Part shown: positions 1 through 12,010 of the stretch, piece after piece
Layout of the letters: every line of letters starts with the position of its first letter
How positions within the stretch are numbered: position 1 is the first letter of the stretch
Source: Medicago truncatula
Lineage: Eukaryota > Streptophyta > Magnoliopsida > Fabales > Fabaceae
Reading direction: 5' to 3'
Length of the DNA: 64,000 bases
Assembly (NCBI RefSeq): GCF_003473485.1
Contig: NC_053045.1
Location: 34,632,494 to 34,696,493, forward strand
Translations under genes and position numbers: made by a program
Notes under the pieces: generated by a model
Seen by the model: the letters and a program-made list of their open reading frames with translations, nothing else
What the model was told of the DNA's origin: nothing
Databases searched by the model: none

Positions 1-540
1 GTAAAAAGTAGTCACAATAATCTCTTAATGTATTAAAATTCTAAAATAATAAATGATTTTATACTTTGTTAGTCAAAATAGCTCATGAAATGATAATTAG
101 TAAGTATATTGAATGACTAATATGACAATATTAATGAAGTATTTTAATGTTACGGACTATTTTGACTAACGAAGTCTATAGTAGTCTGAGACAATTTACA
201 ATTTTGATACATTGAAAAACTAGTCTAGATCCATCCACCCCTGCTTGCAAATACGTGACTACTTATAATGTCAGTCAACATCATGTTCCTATTTTGAAGT
301 TACCACCCTCTGGTTTACCAATTTTTTTTTATGAAGTAGTCTCTATGTTTGGAAAGTTTCAGTGGAAATATTTGCTTCAGACATGAGGTTTGTAAGAGAT
401 GCTAATTCCGTCACATTCAAGGTATGATCATATTTTACCATATTTTCTCACACTTTACCCTACTTCATGTGATCCAGTTGGTTCGTAACCTTTTGAATGT
501 GTTTCACAGGTTTGACAAACTTGATTAATTTGTTTAGGAA

Positions 541-1850
541 ATTATTAAGTTAAGATTGGCTGTTGTATTGCTTCATATTCTCCAGGAAGGAAATTTTGCT
601 GCTAATTGCTTGGCTAAGTTAGGTGTTAAAGTTTTCAGAGTTTGGTGGTTTTTGACGCATCCCCTCCGATTTTATATTTTTTGTTGCTTGCAATAGGTGT
701 TTTTTTTTTTTTTAACGACAAAATATATATTATATATATATATAGGGGGATTAAATCCCAAGTATAAACCAAAAAGAGAAAATAAAAACACCAAAACCCC
801 AACAAAAAAAAAAAACCACCAAGACCCTCAAAATGCTGAATCCCCTAACAACAGCTCCTCAAAGAACCAACACCACCAACAGTGGTGAATAAAGCACCCG
901 ATATTGATTTTGCTTCAAACGTTCAGCTTCGACCACCACTCAAGTTCCGGTCTATCGGAGGAGACATCACAACAGCCTAAAAGGACTTGAGTCACAAACT
1001 TGCTCCCGACCTCGAATCAAAAGCGATCGACCCACAAGACTTCCGACACAAGTCAAAAAGGCACCCCTCAACTCACGAACCACTAGAGCATACACCTTAA
1101 CCTGTCCAAAAAAACTCGACCCACACCAATAACCTGATGCCAAAATTCAAAGACAGAGAAAAGGCGGAACAAAAGCACAAAGCGAATCAGCTCGAACAAA
1201 AACAAATCAAAACAAGCCACCAAATCAACCTGCAACACCACCACCTGAATAGACCGACGCAAACCCCAACCCTCAGCTAGACAACCACAAACCACCACGA
1301 TCATACGACGACGAACGATCCGGGAGTTGCGAAGAAGGAGGATTAATCGTTAAGGACCTGCAGCCGTCGGCAACTGACCAGTAAGGAAGGCTTAAGGTGC
1401 AACAAACGACTACTCCGTCAACACAAAACATCTGCACACCTAACTCTTTCGAGCAACAATAGCCAAGCAACCAAATCCTAAATCCAAGAGCAGGATGCCG
1501 CTAGCGGCAATGCTTCGAAGGAAAAAAACAACAAAACCGACAAGACGCGACCCTGAGAAGAAAGTGAACCACCAAAAGGCTGAGGGAGATCTAGACAGCC
1601 TCGACCCTATACCCTTGACAGAACACAACACCTAAAACACAAACACAGCAAAACAAACACAAACAAAACAGAAAAAAATGCAGAGCATTGAACCACCTAA
1701 AAGCTGAGGGAGACCTTAAACAACTTCGACCCTAGTCCTTTGACAGAACACAACCAATAGGCGTATCTTTTGTCGGGCGTTAGCTTTCTGTTTTCTCTAG
1801 TTTATTTTTTGCCTTCTTTCCCACTTGTAACCAAAATATTTGCTACCTTT
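541..1850 (+). mobile_element. LINE 3' remnant (RNase H end), interrupted
   Basis: A short stretch at about 545-640 reads as the end of the RNase H domain of plant L1-type LINEs (LLHILQEGNFAANCLAKLG, matching the family pattern H-I-x-R-E-G-N-x-x-A-D-x-L-A-x-x-G). The LINE sequence is split by an insertion at 701-1754 and seems to resume at 1765 with a pyrimidine-rich 3' untranslated stretch ending near 1850. No reverse transcriptase is visible upstream, so this is only the 3' end of a dead copy. Positions 1-540 hold no recognisable gene. Confidence 0.6.
701..1754 (-). mobile_element. nested non-LTR retroelement, minus orientation, with target-site duplication
   Basis: The block begins with a run of T (700-713), which is a poly(A) tail read on the minus strand, preceded by the conserved-looking end ttttgtcgtt. 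It is bracketed by a 10-base direct repeat, caataggtgt at 691-700 and caataggcgt at 1755-1764, with one mismatch, as expected for a target-site duplication. No long reading frame is present, so it is a 5'-truncated or non-autonomous element. Near its 5' end a segment of about 66 bases occurs twice (about 1566-1632 and 1686-1752), both copies containing gctgaggga and gacagaacacaac. The family is not identified. Confidence 0.6.
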
Positions 1851-1859
1851 TTTTATTTG

Positions 1860-2225
1860 GATAAGTAATTCAAATGCTACTTTGATATTAAAATTCAATA
1901 TCGTGCTATACATTCGTACTACTAGTATGCATGGGTCTGCTATATTACATTATTGTCAAATACACTATTGTCAACAAAAACAAAAATCCACTCTTTCAAA
2001 CAAAAACAATAATCCATGATGATGTCACTGTCAGCATCACACACCGTAGAAACATGCTTTACTATTCTGACTGCCTCTACTTGGTAGTTGGTACGTGTTA
2101 CTATTTATAGAACTTCATTCCATAAAATGATATGCAAACAAAACAACACTCACACACCACATAAATAAACACAACACAATATACAACTCAAATTATCCTT
2201 TCTTAAGTCATATAGCAACTTTCCG
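1860..2225 (+). promoter_or_regulatory. promoter/leader region of the first reductase gene
   Basis: A TATA-like ctatttatag lies at 2101-2110, 116 bases before the ATG at 2226, followed by a CA-rich leader with many short cacaac and aaacaac runs that would suit a plant 5' untranslated region. No upstream ATG frame of note is seen. This is inferred from position and base composition only. Confidence 0.4.
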
Positions 2226-5200
2226 ATGGCTATTGGAGCAACTACGAAGATTCTTGTAATTGGAGGAACTGGTTACGTGGGAAAGTTCATCGTTGAAGCT
2301 AGCATTAAAGCTGGTTACCCTACTTTTGCTCTCATACGAGCCTCAACTCTTTCTAATCCACACAAGTCATCAATCATCCAGTATTTCAATGCATTGGGTG
2401 TCAACATAGTTTTGGTATGTATATGTTAATGAATCTAATCAAGTTTAATGTCTAGCTTAAGCTTTAATATATTAACAGTACTTTCATGACTTTGTTGATG
2501 CAATGAGATATCATATTAAGAAATGTGATGAGTACAACCGGAGTTCATATCCCAACCGTTTCAAAAGGAAACCACAAATTGAGTATTCTTCTATGTGATT
2601 GGATATTCTTTTGTGAAAATCTCTATGATATAATTGGATTTTGAATTCAATTTTTAAACTCATAAGTCATAATCACATTATCAAAATAAGATAGGATGAG
2701 CAAATCGTTTTTTGATAAAATATTAATGATATTTTGACTATTAAGTTTATAATAACTAAAGATAATAATCCAATGAACTTTTCTAAGGATGACACCTATA
2801 TAAATGCCGTGTTTCTAAAGTGTTTTCAAAACTTTTTTATTTTCTAATTGAGAAAATAAACACACAAAAACGTGTAAGGTTATTTTACACTGATACAGAT
2901 TTCTATTAAACTTTTTCTTATTTGTTGAAATGATTTAAGTTTATAATTTTTTCCAATGAAAATATATATTAGTCACATTCAGTGGTTGTTTTATTCTGTA
3001 CGTCTTTTCTCTTGATGACATATACAATTTTCTTTTTTTGAACAAAACAACAATTTTCTTCCCAATAATTGTAGCCTCATAATTATTGTTGTTTGGTATT
3101 TATTGGTAGGTCTTAATAATTGATGTTGATTTTTTTTTTACAGGGTGATATATACGACCATCAGAGTTTGGTTAAGGTGATAAAGCAAGTGGACATCGTA
3201 ATCTCATCAGTGAATCATGAGCACATATCTGATCAATATAAGATCCTTGCTGCTATTAAAGAGGTCGGAAATATTAAGGTATATATCAATTATTTTGTTG
3301 CAATTTTTGGCATAACATTCTTTTTTATTACTTTTATCGGTCAAAAACAATAAAGAGTTTAAGTGAGAAAGTTAAAACACGATGTGAGTATTTTCTTTTT
3401 TCAACAAATCAAGATGAGATATATTAAATCAACATGCTATCCTTCCATCATAAGGTGTGCTAAAGGAAATAGCAAATAATTATAACAAAGTCTGAAGTAA
3501 ATGATAAAACATCAGCCAACACACCCAAGCATAACAAAGGATGCTGACACCAATCATGAAATTTAACACGATGTGCAAATGTTCTAAAACATTTGTTAAA
3601 CTTAAATATCTGATAAAACATGCAAAATCAAAATTTTATCAATTACCAAAGTTAAAAAAATAAATAAAGAGATGTACCAAAAATATGTATGAATTTTAAT
3701 TTCTTAGAAGACAAGATGAAACTAAACTTGGAGGTTTCATATAACACATCTAATCTCAAATAAGATATTGAATTATTTTTTTTGACTCAAGAAGATATTG
3801 AATCTTATAATTTAAACAGATCATTGTTATTGCTACCTTATTAAAATATATAGTTCATTGTTATTGCTACCTGATTAAAATATATAGTTCTTTGCTACCT
3901 TATTTGACTCAAGATATTGAATCTTATAATTTGAACAGATTGTTATTGCTACCTTATTAAAATATATAGCTCCTTGCGAAAAATATATGAAATATAATTT
4001 GTATACACTATTAATGTAAAAAAATAATATTATATTATCAATAAATTACAATCAATCAAATGAATAACTTTCAGGCAGTATTGAATAAAATCAAACTTTT
4101 TAATAATTTGATGGTTATAATTAATCGACAACTTAAAATATTTTTAAACTAACAATGCATACGAAGTAAATACAAAATATTTTAAGCTTGTTATAATTTG
4201 TTTTTCTATACAGAGGTTCTTTCCATCTGAATTTGGAAATGATGTGGACCGAAATCATGGAGTGAATGAAGGAAAGCTTGTATTTGATACTAAGGCCAAA
4301 TTTCGTAGAGCCATTGAGGATGAAGGAATTCCCCATACATATGTGGTTGCAAACTTTCTCACTCGACATTTCCTACCAACTAAATCACAACTTAATGACA
4401 CAACTTTTCCATTAGACACAGTTATTATCCTTGGGGATGGAAATACTAAAGGTATAAAACAAAAATATCCTTCATGATTAGTAGTTTACTTATCACACAC
4501 ACCCTACAATTTTAGATATAAACAAAAAATCAAATGTATGTCGTTTAAATTTAGATCAGATACATTTGATTTTTTTTATTTATATTTAAGGACAAATATA
4601 TTTATCTTTTCGCTTATATATATTTAAGATATAAGAGAGAATATGTTCTAATTAATTATTTCTTGATTGACAGCTATTTTTAATACAGAAGAGAGTGTTG
4701 CAGCTTTCACTATTAGAACCATTGATGATCCAAGAACCTTGAACAAAATTCTCTATCTTAGACCTTCCACAAACACATTGTCATACAATGACCTAGTATC
4801 TCTTTGGGAGAAGAAGACAAATAATAATCTTAAAAGAATCTATATTCCAGAGAAGCAAGTACTAAAGATGATTCAAGGTTAGTTATTATTCATAGGTGAT
4901 TTTTTGTTTTTGTTAAAAGAATGTATACACACAATTACATAGATTAATTTTTCAAAGTAATTGAGGATTGATTTTTCTCAACATATGAGTATTCATTTAC
5001 CGACACATATAATTACACTGAACTATTTGATTTTCTTAAATTATTAGCAGTGTCGATGTTTCAGTGTCCGTGTCATATCCGGTATCTGTGTCTGTATATG
5101 TGCTTGACAATTGAGATTATATGCATAACAAGGCTTTCTAAACAATTGCATGTTTGTTTTGTTGTTTTTGTAGAATCACCTTATCCTGTAAATATGGGAC

Positions 5201-5400
5201 TTGCAATTTGTCTGGCTGCATATGTGAATGGAGATCACACTAACTATGAAATTGATCCCTCAACTGGAGTAGAAGCTTCAGAACTTTATCCTGATGTCAA
5301 ATATATCACTTTGGATCAGTACTTTGAGGAAAATCATGATCGCACCCCATTTTACTTAAATTGGTTATTATCACTTAACAAAGAACAGCATTTCAATTAG
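2226..5400 (+). CDS. isoflavone reductase/PCBER-like NADPH reductase, copy 1
   Basis: Five exons with GT-AG introns: 2226-2414, 3144-3278, 4214-4451, 4674-4877, 5174-5400. They join in frame to 330 residues, the usual length of the isoflavone reductase/phenylcoumaran benzylic ether reductase/pinoresinol-lariciresinol reductase (PIP) family of atypical short-chain dehydrogenases. The NADPH-binding glycine motif GGTGYVG sits at residues 13-19. GDIYDHQSLVK follows at the start of exon 2, then RFFPSEFGNDVDR at about 109-121, and the expected catalytic lysine is K135 (VFDTK) before RRAIEDEGIP. The family reduces benzylic ether or isoflavone-type substrates with NADPH in the cytosol; substrate cannot be told from sequence alone. 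The DVDR signature fits the PCBER/isoflavone-reductase-like clade better than LAR or PLR. A close paralogue lies at 13.5 kb. Intron 3 exons and junction phases match the other two copies exactly (135 and 204-base exons). Nothing suggests it is broken. Confidence 0.9.
3783..3980. repeat. imperfect tandem duplication in intron 2 of reductase copy 1
   Basis: The unit gactcaaga..gatattgaatcttataattt, then ttgttattgctacct and attaaaatatatag, appears at about 3785-3850 and again at about 3905-3972, with a shorter partial copy of the second half between them. Local slippage or unequal exchange is the simplest explanation. It lies wholly inside the intron. Confidence 0.6.
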
Positions 5401-6560
5401 TAATGTGAGAGTATGTTGTTTAATTAAGGAGCTACAAATCAATTTCTTTGTTATGAGAGTTGTAAAAAAAAAAACTATTATACGGTACCATCAATAAATA
5501 GTATAAGATAGAAAAAATTGTATCTTGTCTTGAGTTGTAAAATTTCATTGTCCAAGTAATAAATCATTGAGACACGTGTCTTCTCAATATATATATGAAT
5601 AAAGGTATACTGCCATTTTTTGTAAAAAAAAAAAGTTCTTGATTTTGATTTTGATGCATGTTTATTGAAGCATGGTGTTTTGATTTTAATTTTTCGTTTG
5701 TTCGAAAGTGTAGTATATATTTATTTATTTTTCCTTATGCATACAATCGTCTCTATTATGATAAAGGTAATTCTTTTGAACAAGTTGCTAAAAAAAATTA
5801 TTTGGTAGTGAATGTAAAAAAGTCTGATAAAATATCTCTCTATTATTTATAAGAGAAACTTACATGTATTTTTTTTTTATGGTTAATTATAGTTCATTTT
5901 TTTTATCTAAAAGTCTGATAAAAAATTACTTGGTAGTGAATGTGTAAAAAAGTCTAATAAATTATCTCTCTATTATTTATAATAGATAATTTTATAGTAT
6001 GATATCAAAACGAGATTCTAACCAATTAGATTCGAAAGCTTGGAGCATATAGCATTCTGAAAAGGAGAAACTTATATGTATTTTTTTTATTCTTATAGTT
6101 CCTTTTTTGAAGTTCACATTGATTGATTTCTTAACCAATTTTTACAATCTTGTAGTATGTTACAAAACTTGCTTAATTTTAGTTCTGATAATATAAAATA
6201 TGATGAATCTTAAAAAAAATTAGTTTGCAATTATTGTCGGTTTCCAAAATTGTAACGTTCAATTAGGTAATGCTTAAAAATGAGGGTTCGCATAGAATGA
6301 GTGCAATTTGAAAGTGATGGAAACAAAAGTGAACACAATACATAAACATTAACTTAAAAAGGAGCACCCAAATAAAAATCTGTTAAGGTTTGTGTTTGCA
6401 AAGTACAAAAAAGACTTTATTCCACAATTGCAAGGAGGATCAGTAATAGAGTAATGGAGAAGAAAAACTTAAGATACTTAAGTACAAAAAATATTTTATT
6501 CCACAACTGCAACTCCGTGGATTGATTAACTAAAGTCAACATTTTCCCAAGAAATGCGAT
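5401..6560. other. intergenic, AT-rich with local duplications
   Basis: No gene seen. A segment containing ttggtagtgaatg, aaaaaagtct and atctctctattatttata occurs at about 5800-5850 and again at about 5930-5990. A companion piece, gagaaactta.atgtattttttt, occurs at about 5854 and 6066. The repeats are diverged and not part of any element that I recognise. Confidence 0.5.
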
Positions 6561-6569
6561 AGGTTGAGA

Positions 6570-6930
6570 CCAGATTCATTGTGCGTTCTTTGGTTGTCCA
6601 TTCGTTCTGAACGTGTGGAGCTCGATAATGATGTGGATTGATATATCTTCAACCTTTGTATCCGGAGGGCAAGCACATCTGGAGCAATTGGAAGGACTGG
6701 TGAACTTAGGTAATGTATCTAGAATTCATTTCACTTCAATTTGGTTTGCTGGTGTATGGCGTTTGTGGAAAGCTAAGAACAAGATATTCTTCAACGGCGA
6801 AAATATTGAGATTTTTAAAGTGGCAGAGGAAATAAAACTGTTGGTGTGGAGTTGGTTATAGGTTAAGGTAAAAGGATTTTACTACGGTAATTGCTCCGGC
6901 ACAATGCTAGCCGATGCCTATCCTATATAA
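6570..6930 (+). mobile_element. LINE fragment (zinc-finger/RVT-associated region)
   Basis: An 82-residue frame at 6613-6861 reads like the conserved region after the reverse transcriptase in plant L1 LINEs: LVNLGNVSRIHFTSIWFAG then VWRLWKAKNKIFFNGE, compare the family pattern W-x-x-W-x-x-R-N-x-x-x-F. The sequence goes on past the stop for about 60 bases and is cut off on both sides, so it is a short dead fragment. Confidence 0.55.
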
Positions 6931-7377
6931 ACTCATTTTTAGCATGGAAGTTCAGGTATTTTATCAGAGATTAAAAAATATATGTGATGGATCAAATTCA
7001 ATCTCATACATATATATATGCTACAATCACGACACGACATCAGTATAAAATAAACAGTGTCAAGTGTCAGGAAACAAAGACAATGGGTTGCAATCATCGA
7101 GTAGCATATGTATCTCGAGTCTCTATAATCAAACTAAAGTATGGAAAACTCATAGCAGAATTCCCTATTATATTACTATATTGCAAGTTTATTGTTGAAT
7201 TTTGTCTCAACCACTCCTTGCCAAAGAACAAGCATTGTTAATTTTTTCAAAAGCATGTTTTCACATTCTTAGGCTGTGTTCACAAATATAAAGATAAACA
7301 TGTAACATGGGAAAAATGGAATGTTCACGGAAGATATGTAAGTGTTCATTTTCCAAACATCCTAAACAAAACAAAGT
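6931..7377. other. intergenic, nothing recognised
   Basis: AT-rich sequence between the LINE fragment and the 3' end of the minus-strand reductase gene. Its right part should hold the 3' untranslated region of that gene. No RNA gene, repeat or frame could be supported. Confidence 0.4.
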
Positions 7378-9796
7378 CTACAAAAGTGTGTCTAAAAATT
7401 CGCTGATTGTGGAATATCTCAGCTGCGGATATAGTTCTGTACCATTCACACCAGATGACGACTCAATATCGAAGTATGTATGATCTCCCTTTATGAAAGC
7501 AGAATATATAAAAAGCATCTCGAAGTTCGTAGGGAAAGTTGTTGCTGCAATGCCCAAAAAAAATGCAGACAGTATGTGAATTAGTTGTTTAGAATACATT
7601 TATTTAAGAAGATGCTTCATTTCCACGCCTCTTAAAGTCTTTAACAGATAAGAAATTGCAACATATGTTTGGAATAATTCATAGGTTTTGTTTGGATTGA
7701 TTTCTACATAATGGAAAGTTAAACTAGAATGAGTTTACAGGTTGTGTAAAAGCCCTTATATATAAGCTTATATATAAATTACTTAAGAGCTAAATGAGAG
7801 GTTTTTGAAAATATTGAATTGCAGGAACTAAACTTCTTCTTAAAAGGCAAATTCTACAGTGGACCACTTTGATGGGTGATCTACCTTGGATTGGTACTTA
7901 AAATTCGTCTGAAACTCCAATGACAACAAACGTTGCCTTATAGAAGTAGAAACTCACGGTGCTTCTCATTCTCACGGCTGAGGCAGTTTCTTGATATGTG
8001 CCAGTTCGATAAAAGTACGAGGAACATGTGTACCTAAAAATTCAATTCTTATTAACTTTTACTTGTTTTTGTCAAATCGCACAGATCACGACACTATCTC
8101 AAAGGTAAAGACGAGGAAGACCATGAACTTCTACTTCTAAATGATGTCACCAAACATCGTTAGAGTTTCAGATGATTTTTTAAGTGTCAGACCAAGGTGA
8201 ACCATGATTCTTAAAAACTATAGTTGTTGAAGAATTCTTTTATATTATTTGTCCCTGAGAATCTTTTGAGAAGTTTATTTTATTCAATATGTCTCATAGT
8301 GCAGTGATACATAATGTAATAGTATTATAATACCTTTGATTTTCTCAAGCAGCTCTTCTTCCGAGACATGCAAACTCTCAAGTTTCTTCCCTATTTTAGT
8401 TTCCCATATCTCAACCAGCTCATTCATAGAACAAACATTTCCCGGAGGTCTTAAGTACAAAACTTTATTCAGTGTGCGGGGATCGTCAACCGCATTGATG
8501 GTGAAAGCAGCAACATCACTTTCCTGCATAAATACACCTACAATTGAAAACCAATCATGAATAAGTAAGCTCTAGAAAAATAAAATTGGTCTTCAATTCT
8601 CGATCAAGTAGAGACCTTTTGTATTGCCGTCACCAAATATTGTGACTTTGTCCCTAGGTGGAGCACTTAATCCTGGTTGAACAAGAGAAGGAAGCAAAAT
8701 TTTCATAAAGAAGTTGCAGGAGATGATAGTATATGGAATGCCTTCAGCTTCCACAAGTTGCCTAATTTCAATTTTTGGTGCATAGAAATTATAGCCATCC
8801 TCAAGTTCACATACTTTAGCCTTGGTAGGATCTGAGCCAAATTCAGATGGGATGAATCTCTGTATCCAGCAAATAGTTACAAACAAAACATGAACACATT
8901 TAATAATTTAATAATGCAAGAAACAAGAGGTAATTTCTATAATCTTAAATACTAATTCATATAGGATAATAAAATGTTCATGTAGGTTGAGATTCAAGAC
9001 TCCTCAAGTTAATATTTAACTTAATAGTAAACAAAAGTATATATATCCTAATTGAAGAAAAATTGAAGACTGTAACAGGTTTGAAACTACATAACCTAAC
9101 AAACACCTAATTGATCCTAATGGTAACAGATTCTAACACCTTAACGAGTGGTTAGGGGTTCAACCACTGGCTCGTGTGTATGTAGATGATCTAATTGAGA
9201 TGGTAGAATCCACCTTGTGCGTCCACAAGTATCCCAAGGGATATTAATCATTGTTACACGGAAGAACATTTATACACTTTCTCAACTAACAACGTCTAAA
9301 GAATAAGCATTTTAAAATCAGATTAAAAATAATCATAAGAAAAAGAAGGGTTCATGATAGAAATGCACAATTTCAGCAATGTATACTATGAATTACCTTG
9401 ATAGAACCAAGTTGTTTGATAACCTTAATGAGTAGCTTTTGCTGTAGAGTTTGTTTAGCTGAAACAGCACAAATTACAACATCAACTAACTTCACAGCTT
9501 CAACAAGGCTTGCTTCGTCTTCGAGAGAACCCTGTGCATAAAATATCAACCACAAGAATCAGATAAGACTCATAAAAATATACATTTAAAAAAAAAAAAG
9601 AACGAGAAAATCATACTTTGAGAAGGGTAACTCCAGCATGGGAAAGACATTGAAGTTTATGGGATTTGATTGGGTCAGAAATAGCAGAATCTCTAACAAG
9701 AGCAAAAGTTGGGTGACAAAATTTGAGACTTGATTCTGCTAAATGGTAACCAAGACTTCCCGTTGCACCAATTATTAAAATCTTGCTTTTTTCCAT
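7378..9796 (-). CDS. isoflavone reductase-like NADPH reductase, copy 2 (divergent)
   Basis: Minus-strand gene with five exons, listed in transcript order: 9617-9796, 9397-9531, 8616-8859, 8334-8537, 7378-7544. All introns are GT-AG and the frame is intact, giving 309 residues. The cofactor loop is GATGSLG at residues 10-16. RFIPSEFGSDP opens exon 3 at about 106-116, and the catalytic lysine position is filled by K134 (FYAPK) before IRQLVEAEGIPYT. It lacks the DVDR element of the neighbouring copies and has SDPTKAKV instead, so it belongs to another branch of the PIP family. I recall similar proteins annotated only as isoflavone-reductase-like. Exons 2 and 4 (135 and 204 bases) have the same lengths and phases as in the other copies, showing common descent. 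The C-terminus is shorter (ends DTLL). Intron 4 is long (789 bases). Substrate unknown. Confidence 0.88.
9130..9250 (+). repeat. SINE-like or other dispersed repeat in intron 2 of copy 2
   Basis: The stretch around gagtggttaggggttcaacc and ggctcgtgtgtatgtag, followed by gtagaatccaccttgtg, resembles a dispersed legume repeat that I recall from Medicago-type genomes. It has a weak B-box-like ggttcaacc. Boundaries and class are uncertain. Confidence 0.3.
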
Positions 9797-11260
9797 TCAA
9801 TCTTAACGTTCATCAACAATAACCTAGCTACCTATGAAACATCATTAATCTATGGGATGGGAGTGATAAATCCTATGTAATGATGTAACTGATTTATCAC
9901 TCGATACCCTCTCTCATGCGAATGTACATATTTGAGGTAATAATGTCCATGTTTTAGACGAAAATGAGGCCAATTGAGTTTAACTCTATGAGTATGGTCG
10001 GATTTCGAATACCCCACTTATTGAGAGCAAATCTTTCATGAATACAAATTCGAATGAACTTTTAATAGTACGATTTAATTCATTTTTTCAATTTTTAGTG
10101 TTTTTTGTTGAAAGGTTAACTTTTAGTTTTGTTTTGTTGTCAATTTCTACCCATAGTTAATGTTAGAATGTATCTCTGCTCTTTTTATTGCGTTAATAAT
10201 AATATTTTTTTATGAAATTTTGATTAAATTAAAATGATTTGATTTTGATTTGAATTATATCTTATACTTTTATATTATAATAGACTATACTTATTTTTCA
10301 ATGATATAAAAAATATAACAAATATAATATAAGTTCTTATATTTCTTAATAACACCTAGAAATTAGTATTTTTATACTCAAATTTATTAAAGGGTATAAT
10401 TGAAAGTGAAAAAGTCAATTCAAAACCATTATTTTCTTTATATATATATATAGATAGATATCATTTTCCGGGGGGTGGGGGAGGGGGCAAAAATACCTAC
10501 TTACAGCTAAATTAGTTGTTTCCACTATTTACTGCATGAGTGCAGGGGTGGATCGGGACTTTCAATTCTAGTGGGGCAAATTTTTTTTGTCAAATAATTA
10601 AATATTTTTTAATAATATATTTTTCATTTGTTGAAAATGAACTAAAATTATATCATTATTAGTTGTCCTAAGACATCTCTTTCTATATAGGGTACAAGAG
10701 ATGTCAAATGCTCTAGCAAGTCGCAATTGCATAGAAATTATAAAATAAAAAAAATAAAAAATCTAAGTTTTCCTTTTTTATTGTGCTAATGTTTAAAAAC
10801 TACGAACGGTTTTTTTTAATGAAATTTTGATATTGATTAAAAAGTAAAAATATAAATGCTTTTTGTTTTTAAATTATAACAAATTAAACTAACAATGATT
10901 TTCTATTTCAATAACAACAACAATATAACAAAAAAAATATAATCTAAATTCTTATTTTTTAATGTCACCAAGAAATATCTTTATTATGGAAAAAGTTATT
11001 TAAGAGTATAACTAGGATGATGAAAAAGTGAGTATAAATATAGTTCAGTTTGTTACTCTTTTTGAAGGATAAAGAAAAAAACAAGACACGTATATACTCA
11101 TATAATGTTTGTTACTCTTTTATTTTAATATTTGAATTTACTCTTATCTATTTGTTATATGTGATATTTGTATTGAAAGTTGAGAGTAGTTTTGAAAAGA
11201 GAAAAAGTCAATTCAAAAGAGCTGAAAAGAGTTATTTTATTTATATATAGTATAGATTTA
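9797..11260. other. intergenic, AT-rich
   Basis: The right flank of copy 2, so its promoter should lie just above 9800. A (TA)n run and a G-rich tract (ggggggtgggggaggggg) lie at about 10440-10490. Two stretches (about 10180-10390 and 10840-11000) resemble each other loosely: both have aaattttgat..attaaa, aacaat.t.tattt and ttcttat..tt..aat..cacc.agaaat.t. This suggests an old duplicated repeat. No gene supported. Confidence 0.4.
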
Positions 11261-11261
11261 G

Positions 11262-11375
11262 AGATTAATGAGTTGGATCCAAATATGGTTTGCGATAGAA
11301 CATTATGGTGTAAGTAGATCAATGTAGTCGACCTACTGAATGGGATAAGACTTCATTGTTGTTGTTGTATTCTAG
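11262..11375 (+). mobile_element. RTE-type LINE 3' terminus
   Basis: The stretch gatcaatgtagtcgacctac then gaatgggataagacttcatt, followed by (gtt)n gtt gtt gtt, matches the 3' end known from plant RTE-type non-LTR elements, which finish in a short TTG repeat. Only the tail is present. Confidence 0.55.
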
Positions 11376-11504
11376 TCGACGATAATTGTTTTTTTTTTTT
11401 TTATATCTATAATTTTATTGTTTGTTTTACTATATAATTCGACCCCAAGCAAGGTTTGCTTTTTATATCTTTCAATTGGTGGTTATTTTTACTCATACTT
11501 TGTG

Positions 11505-11690
11505 AGAAAGAAATGAATGTGTTGATTGGTTGGCAAAGTTAGGTGGTACTAATGTCAACTACTTTAAGATTTGGATATCTTTCCCACCTCAGTTGGACAA
11601 TATCCTACTTGCGAATACCTCTAGAGTGTTTAGGCAGTGAATTGCTTAGTTTTTTTTTTCTCTTGTTTTTTCTTTTCCCCATGATAAAAA
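11505..11690 (+). mobile_element. LINE 3' remnant (RNase H end)
   Basis: In one frame the sequence from 11510 to 11640 reads ERNECVDWLAKLGG followed by KIWISFPPQLDNILLAN. This is the C-terminal signature of plant L1 LINE RNase H domains (N-x-C-A-D-W-L-A, then PP-x-x-x..LL-x-x-D). A T-rich 3' untranslated tail follows. It is truncated at the 5' side. Confidence 0.6.
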
Positions 11691-11699
11691 ATATAGATA

Positions 11700-12010
11700 A
11701 ATTTTTATTTATTAAGTGTTGGCGACAGATTAAAGCTAACGCAAACATAATTTCTTTAGAAAAGAAGAACATTTACGACAACTTTTGGCCCACGTAAAGT
11801 TTTTAAAATTTTTTCTTTGAGACAAGTTTGGCTCATGCAAATGTCAGCAATATTTTTGTTAGCTTGTGCCATTGTGGCATACGAAGTCCACCGCAAATGT
11901 TTGCAGCCTGATCTTTGCGTGGGACGTGTGTCCGTCGCAATGATGTCACGGCTGTTTTTTGCCTTTGCGTGGAATTTTGGCTGCCGCAAATACGTGAAAT
12001 TCTTGTAGTG
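11700..12010 (-). mobile_element. CACTA-type transposon end (right terminus)
   Basis: The stretch ends exactly with aattcttgtagtg at 11998-12010, the inverted complement of the CACTACAAGAA terminus used by CACTA (CMC/EnSpm) elements. Before it lie several related motifs, gcaaatgtttgc, ctgccgcaaat and gcgacagattaaagc, of the kind found as sub-terminal repeats. No matching left terminus is seen to the left within the window, so this is a truncated copy. Orientation is nominal. Confidence 0.5.
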
